Assembly: GCF_004363315.1 (NCBI RefSeq)
Contig: NZ_SNYL01000008.1
Span: forward strand, 1 to 64,000
Reading direction: 5' to 3'
Source of the DNA: Tepidicella xavieri
GTDB taxonomy: Bacteria > Pseudomonadota > Gammaproteobacteria > Burkholderiales > Burkholderiaceae_C
DNA length: 64,000 bases
The notes beneath the pieces are model-generated. The model made no database searches, was not told where the DNA came from, and saw only the letters and a program-made list of their open reading frames with translations. Each line of letters opens with the position of its first letter. Positions within the stretch are counted from its first letter, which is position 1. Positions 35,801-47,015 of this stretch are shown piece after piece. The translations under genes were made by a program, and so were the position numbers.

Positions 35801-35973
35801 CCGAAAGCCGGCAGCAGATCGGCTGGGTCATCGTCGGTGGCATGACCGTGGGCACGCTGCTGACCATCTTCGTGGTACCCACGATGTACACCCTGTTCGC
35901 GCGCAAGCAGATTCCCGGGGCGATCAAGGCGCCGGTCGAGGACACCGTACCGGGGGCGATGCCCGCAAAGTGA
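32890..35973 (+). CDS. RND efflux pump inner-membrane subunit
   Basis: 1027-residue AcrB/MexB/MdtC-type proton-driven pump. The N-terminus MQLPEISVRRPVFATVLSLLILLVGWVSF is the first of 12 helices; two large periplasmic loops follow helices 1 and 7. The proton relay is seen in LALVLAIGLVVDDAIVVLENVHRH (helix 4, two Asp) and the matching Lys region in helix 10 (GLITLVGLITKHGILIVEFANQ). The family also takes up hydrophobic drugs, bile salts and solvents; the sequence is nearest to multidrug pumps of the MdtBC/MuxBC kind. No outer-membrane factor gene follows, so a shared TolC-like partner is expected. Confidence 0.95.
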   Translation: MQLPEISVRRPVFATVLSLLILLVGWVSFNNLTVREYPKIDEPNVTVTTRFAGASSEVVETQVTKPLEDSLAGIEGVDVITSISRQEQSQITVRFRLERDPDAAAAEVRDKVARVRGRLPQTIDEPVVAKVEADAFPVIWLALSSDTYDSLQLSDLANRIVKPVLQTATGAADVRVFGERRYSMRLWLDPDRLAAYRLTVQDVEDALRRSNLEVPAGRIESQQREFNVTAATDLQTVEEFRAVTIRNVNGMPVRIGNVARVVQGPQDERTSVRLNGRETVSLGVIRQATANPLDLSASVRGLLDKVREDLPPGVNVDIANDNSVFIDRSIKAVYMTIAEAVVLVTLVIFVFLRTVRASIIPLVTIPVSLIGAFALMALFGFSINTLTLLALVLAIGLVVDDAIVVLENVHRHIESGLEPFAAAIKGSKEIAFAVVAMTLTLAAVYAPLAFTPGRTGRLFAEFALALAGAVLVSGFVALTLSPMMCSKLLKHNPKPNRFDRGMEAALKALTRGYHAALSLALQARWVVVLVMLGSAGASWWLLQTTKQELAPLEDRGVILTVINGPDGATLDYTRRYAQAIERIGQDYPEFDRIFSIVGNPSVAQGTVFFRATPWEERDRTTLEMAREMGPRIASLPGVSAFAITPPSLGQGFRERPVNYVIVTSDSYENLAQVVRQFQDRLAQIPGFVQVDTDLRLNKPEIRMEVDRERAADMGVSVDAIARTVETMLGGRIVTRYKRGGEQYDVIVQTESTQRSTPDDIERIFVRGRNDQMIPLASLVTIREVVVPRELNHFAQRRSASITANLTPELALGEALAIMDGIAREILPPGYTTDLNGQSREFRNASGSLALVFVLALVFIYLVLAAQFESFIDPFIIMLSVPLSMLGALLALRLTGGTLNVFSQIGLITLVGLITKHGILIVEFANQLRQQGMEMLDAVKRAAELRLRPILMTTGAMVLGAVPLALATGAGAESRQQIGWVIVGGMTVGTLLTIFVVPTMYTLFARKQIPGAIKAPVEDTVPGAMPAK

Positions 35974-36001
35974 GCGGGCCAGAGAACGAGCGGCGGCGGG
36001 G

Positions 36002-37279
36002 TCAGACGACCCCGTCGAACATCATCACGTCCACCTCGTCGCCCGGGGCCACGTTGCCTTGGGCGTGATGCAGCACGATCAACCCGTTGGCTTCGACCAT
36101 CGAGCGCAGCACGCCCGAGCCTTGATGGCCCGTGGTCCGCACCACCAGACGGCCTTCGGCGTCGGTCGAGACGATGCCGCGCTGGTATTCGGTGCGGCCG
36201 GGCTTTTTGCGGATCGGCTCCAGGCTGTGCGCCCGCAGCAGGGGCGGCTGCGGACCGCGCAGTCCCATCATGCGTTGCAGGGCCGGACGCACGAAAGCCA
36301 GAAACGTCACCATCACGGCCACTGGGTTGCCGGGCAGGCCGAACAGGACGGCCTGGCGGTCGTGGTCGCGCAAACGGCCCACGGCCATCGGGCGGCCGGG
36401 CCGCATGGCAATGCGCCAGAAGGCCACTTCGCCCAGGCGTTTCATCATCGCTTTGGTGTGGTCGGCTTCCCCCATGCTGACCCCACCACTGGTGATCACC
36501 GCATCGGCCTGACGGGCCGCCTGGCGAAAGGCCGCCTCCAGGCTGGCTGGGTCGTCCTTGACCACGCCCAGGTCCAGCACCTCGACGCCCAGCCGCGACA
36601 ACAGCCCGAAAACCGTGTAGCGGTTGCTGTCGTACACGGCTCCCTGGCGCAGCGGTTCCCCCAGGCTGAGGATTTCGTCGCCGGTGGAAAAGTAGGCCAC
36701 TTGGAGCCGGCGAAACACCCGCACCTGCGCCACGCCCAGGCTGGCCACCAGCCCCAGGGCCGCCGGTCCCAGGCGGTCGCCTCGTTGCAGCGCAGCCCGC
36801 CCGCGCGTCAAGTCCTCGCCACGCAGCCGCCGGTTGTCGCCGGGACGGACCACGCCCGGGGGGATGCGTACCGTCTCACCCGCCGTTTCGATGAATTCCA
36901 CCGGCACCACGGTGTCCAGCCCAGGGGGCATCACGGCGCCGGTCATGATCTTGATGCACTCCCCGGGGCCGACGGCGCCGTTCCACGTCTGGCCCGCATG
37001 CACCGTGCCCACCACGCGGCAGTGGGTGGGGCCATCGGTCGCCAGGTCATGGCCCGACAGGGCATAGCCGTCCATGGCCGAGTTGTCGTGAGGCGGCACG
37101 TCGATGGGGGAGATGAGGTCTTCGGCCAGCACCCGGTCCAGGGCGGCAAACACGCCCACGGTTTCCGTATCGCGCACGGGCTCGACCATTTCCCGAAGAA
37201 AGGCATTAACGGCCTGCACGCTCAAGGCTTGAGGGTCGTAGCCCTGCAGGGCAGCGGCGATCTGGTCCAAACTTTTCAT
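36002..37279 (-). CDS. moeA: Molybdopterin molybdotransferase MoeA
   Basis: 425-residue enzyme that inserts molybdate into adenylylated molybdopterin. Signatures are [18 protein letters not shown] (residues 57-75), [68 protein letters not shown] and [25 protein letters not shown], followed by [12 protein letters not shown] and [22 protein letters not shown]. The reading frame overlaps the mobA stop by four bases (ATGA). It is the last gene of a moaA-mobA-moeA operon and converges on the RND pump gene. Confidence 0.96.
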   Translation of the reverse strand: MKSLDQIAAALQGYDPQALSVQAVNAFLREMVEPVRDTETVGVFAALDRVLAEDLISPIDVPPHDNSAMDGYALSGHDLATDGPTHCRVVGTVHAGQTWNGAVGPGECIKIMTGAVMPPGLDTVVPVEFIETAGETVRIPPGVVRPGDNRRLRGEDLTRGRAALQRGDRLGPAALGLVASLGVAQVRVFRRLQVAYFSTGDEILSLGEPLRQGAVYDSNRYTVFGLLSRLGVEVLDLGVVKDDPASLEAAFRQAARQADAVITSGGVSMGEADHTKAMMKRLGEVAFWRIAMRPGRPMAVGRLRDHDRQAVLFGLPGNPVAVMVTFLAFVRPALQRMMGLRGPQPPLLRAHSLEPIRKKPGRTEYQRGIVSTDAEGRLVVRTTGHQGSGVLRSMVEANGLIVLHHAQGNVAPGDEVDVMMFDGVV

Positions 37280-37920
37280 GCGTCGCGTTCGAGGGCCCGG
37301 AGTTCGGCCAGTGTGTTGGCGTTGGCAAAGGCTCGGGGGTCGTCCTGGGGGTGGTCGAACGGCACCAGCGCCACCCGGTGCCGTGCCATCCAGGTGGTGA
37401 TTTTGCGCTCACCGGCTTCGAGATACTGGGTCAGGCTGTCGTGCAAGCCGACGGACATCAGGCAGAAGACGGGCTGCGGACGGTGGGTTTGCCCGGTCGG
37501 GTCGGCTTCGAGATCCGGGCCCGCGGCGAGTGCCAGGTCGGCTTGTTGCGCCTCCAGCGCCGTGGCCAGCCGTTCCAGCAAATCCAGCGGATAGAGCGGG
37601 GCGTCGCACGGCACGGTGAGCAGGTAAGGGGTCGGGCACAGCCGCAGTCCGGTCAGAAAGCCGGCCAGCGGGCCGGGGTGATCGCTGACCACATCCGTCC
37701 AGACCGGCACGCCCATGGCCTCGTAGGCCGCCAGATGGCGGTTGGCATTGATGGCGCAGCCGTCCAGCCGCGAGCCAGCCTGGGTGTAGAGGCGCTGCAA
37801 GGCATGGGCCGCCAATGGCAGGCCGCGAAACGGTTGCAGCCCTTTGTCCACCCCCCCCATGCGGGAGCCCTGCCCACCTGCGAGCACCAGCCCCGTGACG
37901 CTGCCGGCCATCACATGCAC
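37276..37920 (-). CDS. mobA: Molybdenum cofactor guanylyltransferase MobA
   Basis: 214-residue enzyme that adds GMP to molybdenum cofactor for DMSO-reductase-type enzymes. The nucleotide-binding signature is [26 protein letters not shown] at residues 8-33, and [33 protein letters not shown] with [13 protein letters not shown] are also present. The presence of mobA indicates bis-MGD enzymes in this organism. An ATG three codons on is an alternative start. It lies 5 bases after moaA and overlaps moeA. Confidence 0.94.
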   Translation of the reverse strand: MHVMAGSVTGLVLAGGQGSRMGGVDKGLQPFRGLPLAAHALQRLYTQAGSRLDGCAINANRHLAAYEAMGVPVWTDVVSDHPGPLAGFLTGLRLCPTPYLLTVPCDAPLYPLDLLERLATALEAQQADLALAAGPDLEADPTGQTHRPQPVFCLMSVGLHDSLTQYLEAGERKITTWMARHRVALVPFDHPQDDPRAFANANTLAELRALERDA

Positions 37921-37925
37921 GTCGC

Positions 37926-39071
37926 TTACCCCCCGATATAGCTCATTTCGACGCGGCGTTTGCCGGTGGCGGTCTCGGGCGGCAAGCTGGCGCGCAGTTC
38001 GGAATACCGGTCCTGGCGGCCTTGCCAGATGGTGGCGATGGCGCTGGCGAGCGCATCGTCGCTGGCACCGCTGCGCAGCAACTCGCGCAAGTCGTGCCCT
38101 TCATGGGCAAACAGGCAGAGATAGACCTTGCCCTCGGTGGACAGGCGGGCCCGGTTGCAATCGCGGCAAAAAGCCTGCGTCACGCTGCTGATGACGCCGA
38201 TTTCACCCAGCTGCGGATCGTGGCGTCCGTCGGGGCCGGCATAGCCCCAGCGTTCGGCCGTCTCGCCCGGGGCGGCGGGCTCCAAGGGCACCAGCGGCAT
38301 CTCGGCGGCAATGCGGCGCACCACCTCGGCGCTGGGCAAGACTTCGTCCATGCGCCAGCCGTTGGTCGCGCCCACATCCATGTACTCGATGAAGCGCACC
38401 ACGATGCCGCTGCCCTGGAAATGACGCGCCATGGGCAGGATTTGGTCGTCGTTGGTGCCGCGTTTGACCACCATGTTCACCTTGATTGGGCCGAGCCCCG
38501 CCTCCTGCGCGGCAGCAATGCCTTGCAGCACGTCGGCCACGGGGAAGTCCACGTCGTTCATGCGTCGAAAGACGGCATCGTCCAGGCCATCGAGGCTGAC
38601 CGTGACGCGCTGCAGGCCGGCGGCTTTGAGCAAGGCCGCTTTGCGCGTCAGCAAGCTGCCGTTGGTGGTCAGCGTCAGGTCCAGTGGTTGGCCGTCCAGG
38701 GTGCGCAGGGCCGCCAACTGCTCGATCAGGGTTTCGAGATTTTTGCGCAGCAGCGGCTCGCCGCCGGTGAGTCGCACCTTGCGCACGCCATGGGCGATGA
38801 ACACGCGGGTCAGCCGGGTGATTTCCTCAAACGTCAGCAGCGCGCTGTGCGGCAGGTAGCGGTAATCCTTGTCGAACACTTCCTTGGGCATGCAGTAGCT
38901 GCAGCGGAAGTTGCAGCGGTCGGTCACGCTGATGCGCAGGTCGCGCAGTGGCCGACCCAGCGCATCCAGCAACCGGCCTGTCGGCGAGCCCTGCGGCGCC
39001 GATGCCATGCGGCGCACGCGGGCCTGGCTGGCCTGACGCTGGTCGATCAAGGGAATGACTCTGTCGATCAT
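37926..39071 (-). CDS. moaA: GTP 3',8-cyclase MoaA
   Basis: 381-residue radical SAM enzyme, first step of molybdopterin synthesis. The radical SAM cluster motif is [13 protein letters not shown] with Cys53, Cys57 and Cys60. The second cluster is in [20 protein letters not shown] near residue 300. The chain ends in Gly-Gly, which MoaA needs. Other signatures are [15 protein letters not shown] and [15 protein letters not shown]. The start at [10 protein letters not shown] gives a slightly long N-terminal extension; earlier in-frame codons are in the ppa promoter region. It begins the mo operon, divergent from ppa with about 100 bases between starts. Confidence 0.96.
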   Translation of the reverse strand: MIDRVIPLIDQRQASQARVRRMASAPQGSPTGRLLDALGRPLRDLRISVTDRCNFRCSYCMPKEVFDKDYRYLPHSALLTFEEITRLTRVFIAHGVRKVRLTGGEPLLRKNLETLIEQLAALRTLDGQPLDLTLTTNGSLLTRKAALLKAAGLQRVTVSLDGLDDAVFRRMNDVDFPVADVLQGIAAAQEAGLGPIKVNMVVKRGTNDDQILPMARHFQGSGIVVRFIEYMDVGATNGWRMDEVLPSAEVVRRIAAEMPLVPLEPAAPGETAERWGYAGPDGRHDPQLGEIGVISSVTQAFCRDCNRARLSTEGKVYLCLFAHEGHDLRELLRSGASDDALASAIATIWQGRQDRYSELRASLPPETATGKRRVEMSYIGG

Positions 39072-39172
39072 GACAGGAGCGTACACCAAGTCGGGGTTGT
39101 CAGCCTCGCGACGGTAAAATCTGGCGTAATCGTCGCTCCGATTGTTCAACTTTCTCCATAACCTTCCCCATC

Positions 39173-39715
39173 ATGTCTTTCGACCAAGTCACCCCGGGCA
39201 GCAAGGTGCCTGAAGCGTTCAACGTCATCATCGAAATCTCCATGAACGGGGATCCGATCAAGTACGAGGTGGACAAAGCATCGGGCTGCATCTTCGTGGA
39301 CCGTTTCATGAACACGGCCATGCATTACCCCACCAACTACGGCTACGTGCCCCAGACGATTGCCGGGGATGGCGACCCGGTGGATGTGCTGGTGGTCACC
39401 CCCGTGCCTTTGCCCCCCGGCGTGGTGGTGCCTTGCCGTGCGCTGGGCATCCTCAACATGGAGGACGAAAGCGGCCAGGATGGCAAAGTGCTTGCCGTGC
39501 CGACGACCAAGATTCTGCCCATGTACTCCGGCTGGAAGACCTATCAGGACCTCAACCCCATCTCGCTGAAGGCGATCGAGCACTTCTTCGAGCACTACAA
39601 GGACCTCGATGCCGGCAAATGGGTCAAGGTCCTGGGCTGGGATGGCATCGAGGCTGCGCACAAGGAAATTCTGGACGGCATCGCCAACTACCAGAAGGCC
39701 AAGGCCCAGCCCTGA
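39173..39715 (+). CDS. ppa: Inorganic pyrophosphatase, type I
   Basis: 180-residue soluble pyrophosphatase that pulls biosynthetic reactions by removing PPi. The signature [11 protein letters not shown] (residues 64-74) holds the metal-binding aspartates, and [38 protein letters not shown] contains the other active-site residues Lys, Glu, Arg and Tyr. Length matches the family. It is divergent from moaA and followed by a hairpin. Confidence 0.97.
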   Translation: MSFDQVTPGSKVPEAFNVIIEISMNGDPIKYEVDKASGCIFVDRFMNTAMHYPTNYGYVPQTIAGDGDPVDVLVVTPVPLPPGVVVPCRALGILNMEDESGQDGKVLAVPTTKILPMYSGWKTYQDLNPISLKAIEHFFEHYKDLDAGKWVKVLGWDGIEAAHKEILDGIANYQKAKAQP

Positions 39716-39736
39716 CGCCTGTCGTTCCTCCCCCTG

Positions 39737-39751
39737 GCCGTCGGTGACGGC
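39737..39751 (+). terminator. Hairpin after ppa
   Basis: GCCGTC-GGT-GACGGC then TTC, located in the 37-base gap between ppa and the convergent acyltransferase gene. There is no run of T's, so it could be a terminator only with help. Confidence 0.45.
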
Positions 39752-39752
39752 T

Positions 39753-40989
39753 TCAAGCCCCAGGCGCGCCCTTGTGAACGATGGCGCGCATGGGGCTTCG
39801 TTGTTGCAGACGGGCCATCTGCTGATCGAGGGAGGCGGCTTCCCGTTGCAGGAAGCGCTCGACCGCCTGGGCAAATGCCGGATGAGCCAGCCAGTGGGCG
39901 CTGTGCGTGCGCACGGGCAACAAGGCGCGCGCCATCTTGTGCACCCCTTGCGCCCCGCCTTCGAAGCGCTCCACGCCATGCGCGATGCACCACTCCAGCG
40001 GCTGGTAGTAGCAGGCCTCGAAGTGCAGGCTGTCCACCCGCTGCAATGCGCCCCAGTAGCGGCCGTACGCCACACGTGGGCGGGCCGAGTCGTCGCTGAG
40101 GGCAATCAGGCTGCAGGCGATCGGTTGGCCGGTGGGATCGCGCGCGATGAACAGCAGCCACCAGTCGGCCAGCTTATCGGCCATGGCCTCGAAAAACCCC
40201 GGCTTCAGATAGGGCGGGTTGCCGTGTTCCCAGTAGGTCTGGCAGTAGCAGCGGTAAAAAAAGTCCCAGTCCGCGGCCGTGATGTCTCGGCCTCGACGGG
40301 CCTCGAAGCGGATGCCGGCTTGCTGAACCTTGCGGCGCTCCTGCCGGATTTTTTTGCGCTTTTCCTGTGTCATCTGGCTCAGCAGCTCGTCGAAGTCCCG
40401 GTAGGGGCGTGGGCCGTCTGGGCTGCGGCAGGTGTTGTGCCAGTGAAACTGCACCGTCTGGCGGGCCAGCCAGGCGGGCGGCTGGAGAATGGCCTGGTCG
40501 CTGGCATCATGGAACAGCACGTGCATCGATGACCAGCGTGCTTGCGCGGCCTGCTGCAGCAGGGCGGCTTGCAGCGCGTCGCGTGCCGCGGTGGCGCGGG
40601 CCAGCAACCGCGGCCCAGGCACGGGGGTGAAGGGCACGGCCACCAAGCCCTTGGGGTAGTAGGGCAAGCCGTGGGCCTCATGGGCCTGTGCCCAGGCCCA
40701 ATCGAACACATACTCGCCATACGAGTGGGCTTTGGCATAGACGGGCGCAGCGGCGTGCAGCACGCCGCTGCGCCACAGCGTCAACCATTGCGGGTGCCAG
40801 CCGGTGGCGGGGGTGGCGCTGCCGCTGACGTGCAGGGCATGCAGATACTCATGGCGCATGAAAGGGCCGCCAGGCACGCCCTGGGTGTGCAGGCGCAGCA
40901 GGGTGTTCCATTCGGCGGCATCCATGTCGCCAGGGTCATGGATCACCCGAGTGACATAATCGGCTGCCACGCCTTCGTCTGTCGCATTC

Positions 40990-40991
<2 letters not shown>
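39753..40991 (-). CDS. DUF482/GNAT-type peptidogalycan acyltransferase
   Basis: About 412 residues of the DUF482 family with a GNAT-like fold related to FemAB-type aminoacyl transferases. Family features are GGPFMRHEYLHALHVSGSATPATGWHPQWL near residue 45, PVPGPRLLARATAARDALQAALLQQAAQARWSSMHVLFHD, the basic TQEKRKKIRQERRKVQQAGIRFE, YCQTYWEHGNPPYLKPGFFEAMADKLADWWLLFIARDPTGQPIACSLIAL and CYYQPLEWCIAHGVERFEGGAQGVHKMARALLPVRTHSAH. Substrate unknown. The ATG at 40991 overlaps the nadE start on the other strand; homologues suggest a start 8-15 codons later, at GTG codons near 40970 or 40946. Confidence 0.88.
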
Positions 40992-43106
<2,115 letters not shown>

Positions 43107-43139
43107 GTGACCGCGCGGCGTGGCCGTGGACGCGGCGGC

Positions 43140-43727
43140 TCAAATCGCTTCCAAGCGCGACGGGGGCGTGCAGCCCGCCGCCTGCACCAAGCGGGGCAAC
43201 AGCGCATCCGGGTCGGCATCGACATCGACCAGGCCTTGCTGCCACGCGCTGACGAAACCGGCGTCGGCGCTGGCCTGCACAAAACGCAGCAGGCCGTCGT
43301 AATAGCCGCCGGCGTTGAGGATGCCGATGGGCTTGTCGTGGTAGCCCAGCTGGCGCCAGGTCCATACCTCGAACAGCTCCTCCAGCGTGCCCAACCCGCC
43401 GGGCAGGGCCACGAACGCGTCGGCGCGCTCGGCCATCATCTGTTTGCGCTGGTGCATCGTGTCCACCACGTGCAGCTCGGTGCAATCGCGCTTGGCCAGC
43501 TCGCGCGCCACCAGGCTGCGCGGGATCACGCCCACCACGGTCCCGCCGGCGGCCAGCGTGGCGGTGGCCACGCGCCCCATCAGCCCAGCGTTGCCGCCGC
43601 CGTACACCAGCCGTCCGCGATGACGGCCGATCCACGCGCCTACGTGCTCGGCCAGCGCCGCCCACGCAGGGTCACCGCCGTCGCGCGAGCCACAGTACAC
43701 GCACAGCGAAAACGCGGGCCGGCTCAT
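43140..43727 (-). CDS. LOG-family phosphoribohydrolase
   Basis: 195-residue Rossmann-fold protein of the TIGR00730/LOG family, which cleaves cytokinin-riboside monophosphates or, in bacteria, AMP-like nucleotides. The family motif is ALPGGLGTLEELFEVWTW (Gly-Gly-x-Gly-Thr-x-x-Glu), with VYCGSRDGGDP and YGGGNAGLMGRVATATLAAGGTVVGVIPRSL at the N-terminal half. Start is the ATG at 43727, overlapping the RDD gene stop by four bases. True substrate in this organism is not known. Confidence 0.92.
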   Translation of the reverse strand: MSRPAFSLCVYCGSRDGGDPAWAALAEHVGAWIGRHRGRLVYGGGNAGLMGRVATATLAAGGTVVGVIPRSLVARELAKRDCTELHVVDTMHQRKQMMAERADAFVALPGGLGTLEELFEVWTWRQLGYHDKPIGILNAGGYYDGLLRFVQASADAGFVSAWQQGLVDVDADPDALLPRLVQAAGCTPPSRLEAI

Positions 43728-44245
43728 GCCCGTCCCCCCTGGGGGCGCAGCGCCCGCGCGTCGACCAAGCGCGTGCCCGCCAACGCGTCGTGCCAGAACT
43801 GCCGCTGGGGGTGAAAACGCGCCAGCAACGCCCACACGGCCACCCAGCCGCCCAGCAGCACCAGCACCTCGGCCACCGGCAGCTCCAGCCACGCGCGCAG
43901 CGCCAGCGGTGGCCAGAACCACACCCACGCCAGCACGTAACGCAGCAGCGCCCGTCCTTGCGAAACCGGCCCACCGTCGGCCGCGACAAGGCGGATGTGC
44001 CACGTCTGCATCGCCAGCGTCTGGCCTTTGTGCCAAAACCAGGTGAAGTACAGGCCCAGCACCACGAACATAAACGCTTGCAGCTCGTGCCGGTATTGCA
44101 GCGCATGGCGTTGCTGGGTCAGCGCGCCGAACAGGTAGCCGGCGATAAAGACCACGCCGAACAGCAGCATCCCTTCGTACAGCCAGCAGGCCATGCGCCG
44201 CGGCAACGACGGGGTGGACAACACAGGTGGGGCAGACATGGACAT
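43724..44245 (-). CDS. RDD-family membrane protein
   Basis: 173-residue integral membrane protein with about four hydrophobic helices and the RDD pattern: LPRRMACWLYEGMLLFGVVFIAGYLFG at the N-terminus (arginine, aspartate/glutamate positions), WFWHKGQTLAMQTWHIRLVAADGGPVSQGRALLRYVLAW in the centre and HPQRQFWHDALAGTRLVDARAL at the end. Function of RDD proteins is largely unknown; some are transport-related. A second Met two codons on is an alternative start. It is translationally coupled to the LOG gene and divergent from the TetR gene. Confidence 0.87.
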   Translation of the reverse strand: MSMSAPPVLSTPSLPRRMACWLYEGMLLFGVVFIAGYLFGALTQQRHALQYRHELQAFMFVVLGLYFTWFWHKGQTLAMQTWHIRLVAADGGPVSQGRALLRYVLAWVWFWPPLALRAWLELPVAEVLVLLGGWVAVWALLARFHPQRQFWHDALAGTRLVDARALRPQGGRA

Positions 44246-44342
44246 CGATCACAACCAGCGTCACGCCAAGGCCTGGCGCACAGCCCGCCAGTGTAGCCGC
44301 CCGTCACGGACGGCAGCCGCTGCGGCGTATAGTAGGCGCACC

Positions 44343-45026
44343 ATGGCTATCCCCCGCACTGCAACCACCGCCCGCGGCAGCGGCAAAACGGGCCGCATCA
44401 ACGACCCCGAGCGCACGATGGCCAACATTTTGGAGGTGGCCACACGCGAGTTCGGCGAAAAAGGCCTGGCGGGGGCGCGCATCGACGCCATCGCCGACGC
44501 GACCCACACCTCCAAGCGCATGATTTATTACTACTTTGGCAGCAAAGAAGGGTTGTACCTGGCGGTGCTGGAGGAGGCTTACCGGCGCATGCGTGCCCAA
44601 GAAGCGGCGCTGCACCTGGAGGACCTGCCGCCCGAAGAGGCGCTGCGGCGGCTGGTGGCGTACACCTTTGACCACCACCGCTCCAACGAGCCGTTTATCC
44701 GCCTGGTGATGTCGGAAAACATTCACCGCGGGCAGTACCTGGCGCGCAGCCGCGTGATCCAGGAGCTCAACGTGTCGGCCATCACGGCCGTGCGCGCGCT
44801 GTACGAACGTGGAGTCGCGCAAGGGGTGTTTCGCCCGGGGATTGACCCCCTGGACCTGCACGCGTCGATTTCGGCGTTGGCGTTTTTCAGTGTGTCCAAC
44901 CGGCATACCTTCGACCTGATTTTCAAGCGCGACAGCACCGACCCTGAGGCGGTGCGCCGCCGCCGCGACGAAGTGGTGGAGATGGTGGTGCGCTACGTGC
45001 GCGCAGACCCGCCGGCGCAGGTCTGA
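44343..45026 (+). CDS. TetR-family transcriptional regulator
   Basis: 227-residue repressor. The DNA-binding domain lies at residues 20-75: RTMANILEVATREFGEKGLAGARIDAIADATHTSKRMIYYYFGSKEGLYLAVLEEAYRRMR, with the helix-turn-helix at about 40-60. A C-terminal domain with a TetR_C-type helical core follows. The start MAIPRTATTARGS has an Arg/Thr-rich, disordered leader. It is immediately upstream of the TRAP/dehydroshikimate genes and probably controls them through the palindrome at 45070-45083. The inducer is likely a shikimate-pathway compound, by context only. Confidence 0.9.
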   Translation: MAIPRTATTARGSGKTGRINDPERTMANILEVATREFGEKGLAGARIDAIADATHTSKRMIYYYFGSKEGLYLAVLEEAYRRMRAQEAALHLEDLPPEEALRRLVAYTFDHHRSNEPFIRLVMSENIHRGQYLARSRVIQELNVSAITAVRALYERGVAQGVFRPGIDPLDLHASISALAFFSVSNRHTFDLIFKRDSTDPEAVRRRRDEVVEMVVRYVRADPPAQV

Positions 45027-45069
45027 GCCGGGCTGCTCGTGTGGAACTAGGGTTTTCCCTCATAAAAAA

Positions 45070-45083
45070 ACTAACTGGTTAGT
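45070..45083. promoter_or_regulatory. Candidate operator of the TRAP operon
   Basis: ACTAAC-TG-GTTAGT is a 14-base inverted repeat in the 87-base gap between the TetR stop and dctQ, in an AT-rich spot (AAAAAAA before, ACAAAAT after) suitable for a promoter. TetR-family operators often have this size and symmetry. It is not repeated before the regulator gene itself. Confidence 0.5.
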
Positions 45084-45113
45084 ACAAAATACGTCGGCAA
45101 GGAGACCCACAAC

Positions 45114-45644
45114 ATGCTCAACCGATGGATGGATCGCCTGTGCCGCCTGTTGGACGGCCTGATGGTGCTGGCTTTGGCGGCGATGGTGGTGATGGTGTTT
45201 GCCAACGTGGTGCTGCGCTACGCGTTCAACAGCGGCCTGACGCTGTCGGAGGAGCTGTCGCGTTGGTTGTTCGTGTGGCTGGTGTTCGTGGGGGCGGCGC
45301 TGGCGGTGCGTGACCGCGCCCACATGGGCGTGGACCTGCTGGTCGCATGGCTGCCCCGTTGGCTGCAGCGCGTGGTGCTGTTGGTGGGCCATGCGCTGAT
45401 GCTGTGGGTGACGTGGTTGTTGTTGCAGGGTAGCTGGGCGCAGACCCGCATCAACTGGGACACCACCGCGCCCGTGACAGGGTGGTCCGTGGCCTGGCTG
45501 TACGCCGCGGGGCTCGTGTTCGCCGTGCTGTCGGGGCTGTGGCTGCTGATGGACGCGTGGCGGTTGCTGGCGGGTCGGCTGAGTCTGGCGGACTGGCACC
45601 CTCAAACGACGGCGCCGGGCCACGGCCAGGGGGACGCCCAATGA
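45114..45644 (+). CDS. TRAP transporter small membrane subunit (DctQ)
   Basis: 176-residue protein with four hydrophobic helices, typical for DctQ. Segments include LDGLMVLALAAMVVMVFANVVLRYAFNSGLTLSEELSRWLFVWLVFVGAALAVRDRAHMGVDLL, where the sequence NVVLRY and the conserved RxHxGVD-like motif identify the family. It forms the membrane complex with DctM. The AAGGAGACC ribosome binding site is nine bases before the ATG. Its stop overlaps the dctM start (ATGA). Confidence 0.92.
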   Translation: MLNRWMDRLCRLLDGLMVLALAAMVVMVFANVVLRYAFNSGLTLSEELSRWLFVWLVFVGAALAVRDRAHMGVDLLVAWLPRWLQRVVLLVGHALMLWVTWLLLQGSWAQTRINWDTTAPVTGWSVAWLYAAGLVFAVLSGLWLLMDAWRLLAGRLSLADWHPQTTAPGHGQGDAQ

Positions 45645-46921
45645 CCATCGTGATCTTCGTCGGCGCCTTGCTGGGTGCCATCGCGCTGGGTATTCCGGTG
45701 GCCTACGCCTTGCTGCTGGCGGGGGTGGCGTTGATGACCCACATGGGCCTGTTCGACCCGCAAATCCTGGCGCAAAACGTGCTGGAGGGTGCCAACAGCT
45801 TCCCACTGCTGGCGGTGCCGTTTTTCATGCTGGCGGGCGAAATCATGAACGCCGGGGGGCTGAGCCGCCGCATCATCGACCTGGCCCTGGCGTTGGTGGG
45901 GCATGTGCGCGGCGGGCTGGGGTTTGTGACCATCGTGGCGGCGGTGCTGTTGGCGTCGTTGTCCGGCTCGGCGGTGGCCGACACCGCCGCGCTGGCCGCG
46001 TTGCTGCTGCCGATGATGGTCAAGGCCGGTCACGCACGTGAGCGCAGCGGCGGCCTGATTGCCAGCGCCGGCATCATCGCGCCGGTGATCCCGCCATCGA
46101 TCCCGTTTGTGATTTTTGGCGTCGCGGCCAACGTATCGATTGGGCGCTTGTTTATGGCCGGCATCGTGCCCGGGGTATTGATGGGGGTGGCCATCGCGTT
46201 GGTCTGGTGGTGGGTGGCCCGGCGTGAGGCCGTGACGCCGCCTGCGCGCGCCAGCATGGCCGAGGTCGTGCGCGCCGCGCGTCAGGCGGTCTGGGCGTTG
46301 GTGCTGCCGTTCATCGTTCTGGTGGGGCTCAAAGCCGGCGTGTTCACCCCCACCGAGGCCGCCGTGGTGGCCGCGGTGTACGCCTTGTTGGTGGCCACGC
46401 TGGTGTACCGCGAGCTGACGTGGCACAAGTTGCTGGAGACGTTCGCGGCGGCGGCGCGCACCACGGCGGTCATCATGTTTTTGGTGGCGGCCGCGGCGGT
46501 CGGGGCCTGGCTGATCACCGTGGCCAACTTGCCCGGCCAGTTGATCGAGTGGCTGCAGCCGCTCATGGATCGGCCCACGCTGCTGTTGCTGGCCATTTTG
46601 GGCATGCTGTTTCTGGTGGGCATGGCCATGGACTTGACGCCCACCATTTTGATCCTGGCGCCGGTGCTGGTGCCGGTGGTCCAAGCCGCGGGCATCGACC
46701 CTGTGTACTTTGGGGTGCTGTTCGTGATGATGGGCTCCATTGGATTGGTCACCCCGCCGGTGGGTACGGTGCTCAACGTCGTGGCCGGTGTTGGGCGCAT
46801 GAAGATCCAACACGTGGTCCGCGGCGTGTGGCCGTTTTTGCTGGCGCAGCTGCTGGTGTTGCTGCTGTTGGTGCTGTTCCCAGCGTTGGTGATGGTGCCG
46901 TACCGTTGGTTTTACGGCTAA
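45641..46921 (+). CDS. TRAP transporter large membrane subunit (DctM)
   Basis: 426-residue sodium-coupled membrane permease with about 12 helices. Signatures include GIPVAYALLLAGVALMTHMGLFDPQILAQNVLEGANSFPLLAVPFFMLAGEIMNAGGLSRRIIDLALALVGHVRGGLGFVTIVAAVLLASLSGSAVADTAALAALLLPMM, containing the conserved GSAVADTAA ion-binding motif, and IIAPVIPPSIPFVIFGVAANVSIGRLFMAGIVPGV. It carries the solute handed over by DctP. The stop is followed by 94 bases before dctP. Confidence 0.95.
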   Translation: MTIVIFVGALLGAIALGIPVAYALLLAGVALMTHMGLFDPQILAQNVLEGANSFPLLAVPFFMLAGEIMNAGGLSRRIIDLALALVGHVRGGLGFVTIVAAVLLASLSGSAVADTAALAALLLPMMVKAGHARERSGGLIASAGIIAPVIPPSIPFVIFGVAANVSIGRLFMAGIVPGVLMGVAIALVWWWVARREAVTPPARASMAEVVRAARQAVWALVLPFIVLVGLKAGVFTPTEAAVVAAVYALLVATLVYRELTWHKLLETFAAAARTTAVIMFLVAAAAVGAWLITVANLPGQLIEWLQPLMDRPTLLLLAILGMLFLVGMAMDLTPTILILAPVLVPVVQAAGIDPVYFGVLFVMMGSIGLVTPPVGTVLNVVAGVGRMKIQHVVRGVWPFLLAQLLVLLLLVLFPALVMVPYRWFYG

Positions 46922-47015
46922 CGCCGTGGCCTGGTGCACGCAGCTCCGGCGGGCCGGCGCGCACCGGTTGGGTGATGGCCCGCCGATTCGACCGTGGTTA
47001 TCCGAGGAGACGGTG

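Noticed and set aside
43726-44296. Plus-strand frames opposite the RDD gene
   Set aside because: Pro/Arg/His-rich shadows; the RDD protein on the minus strand has a coherent membrane topology.
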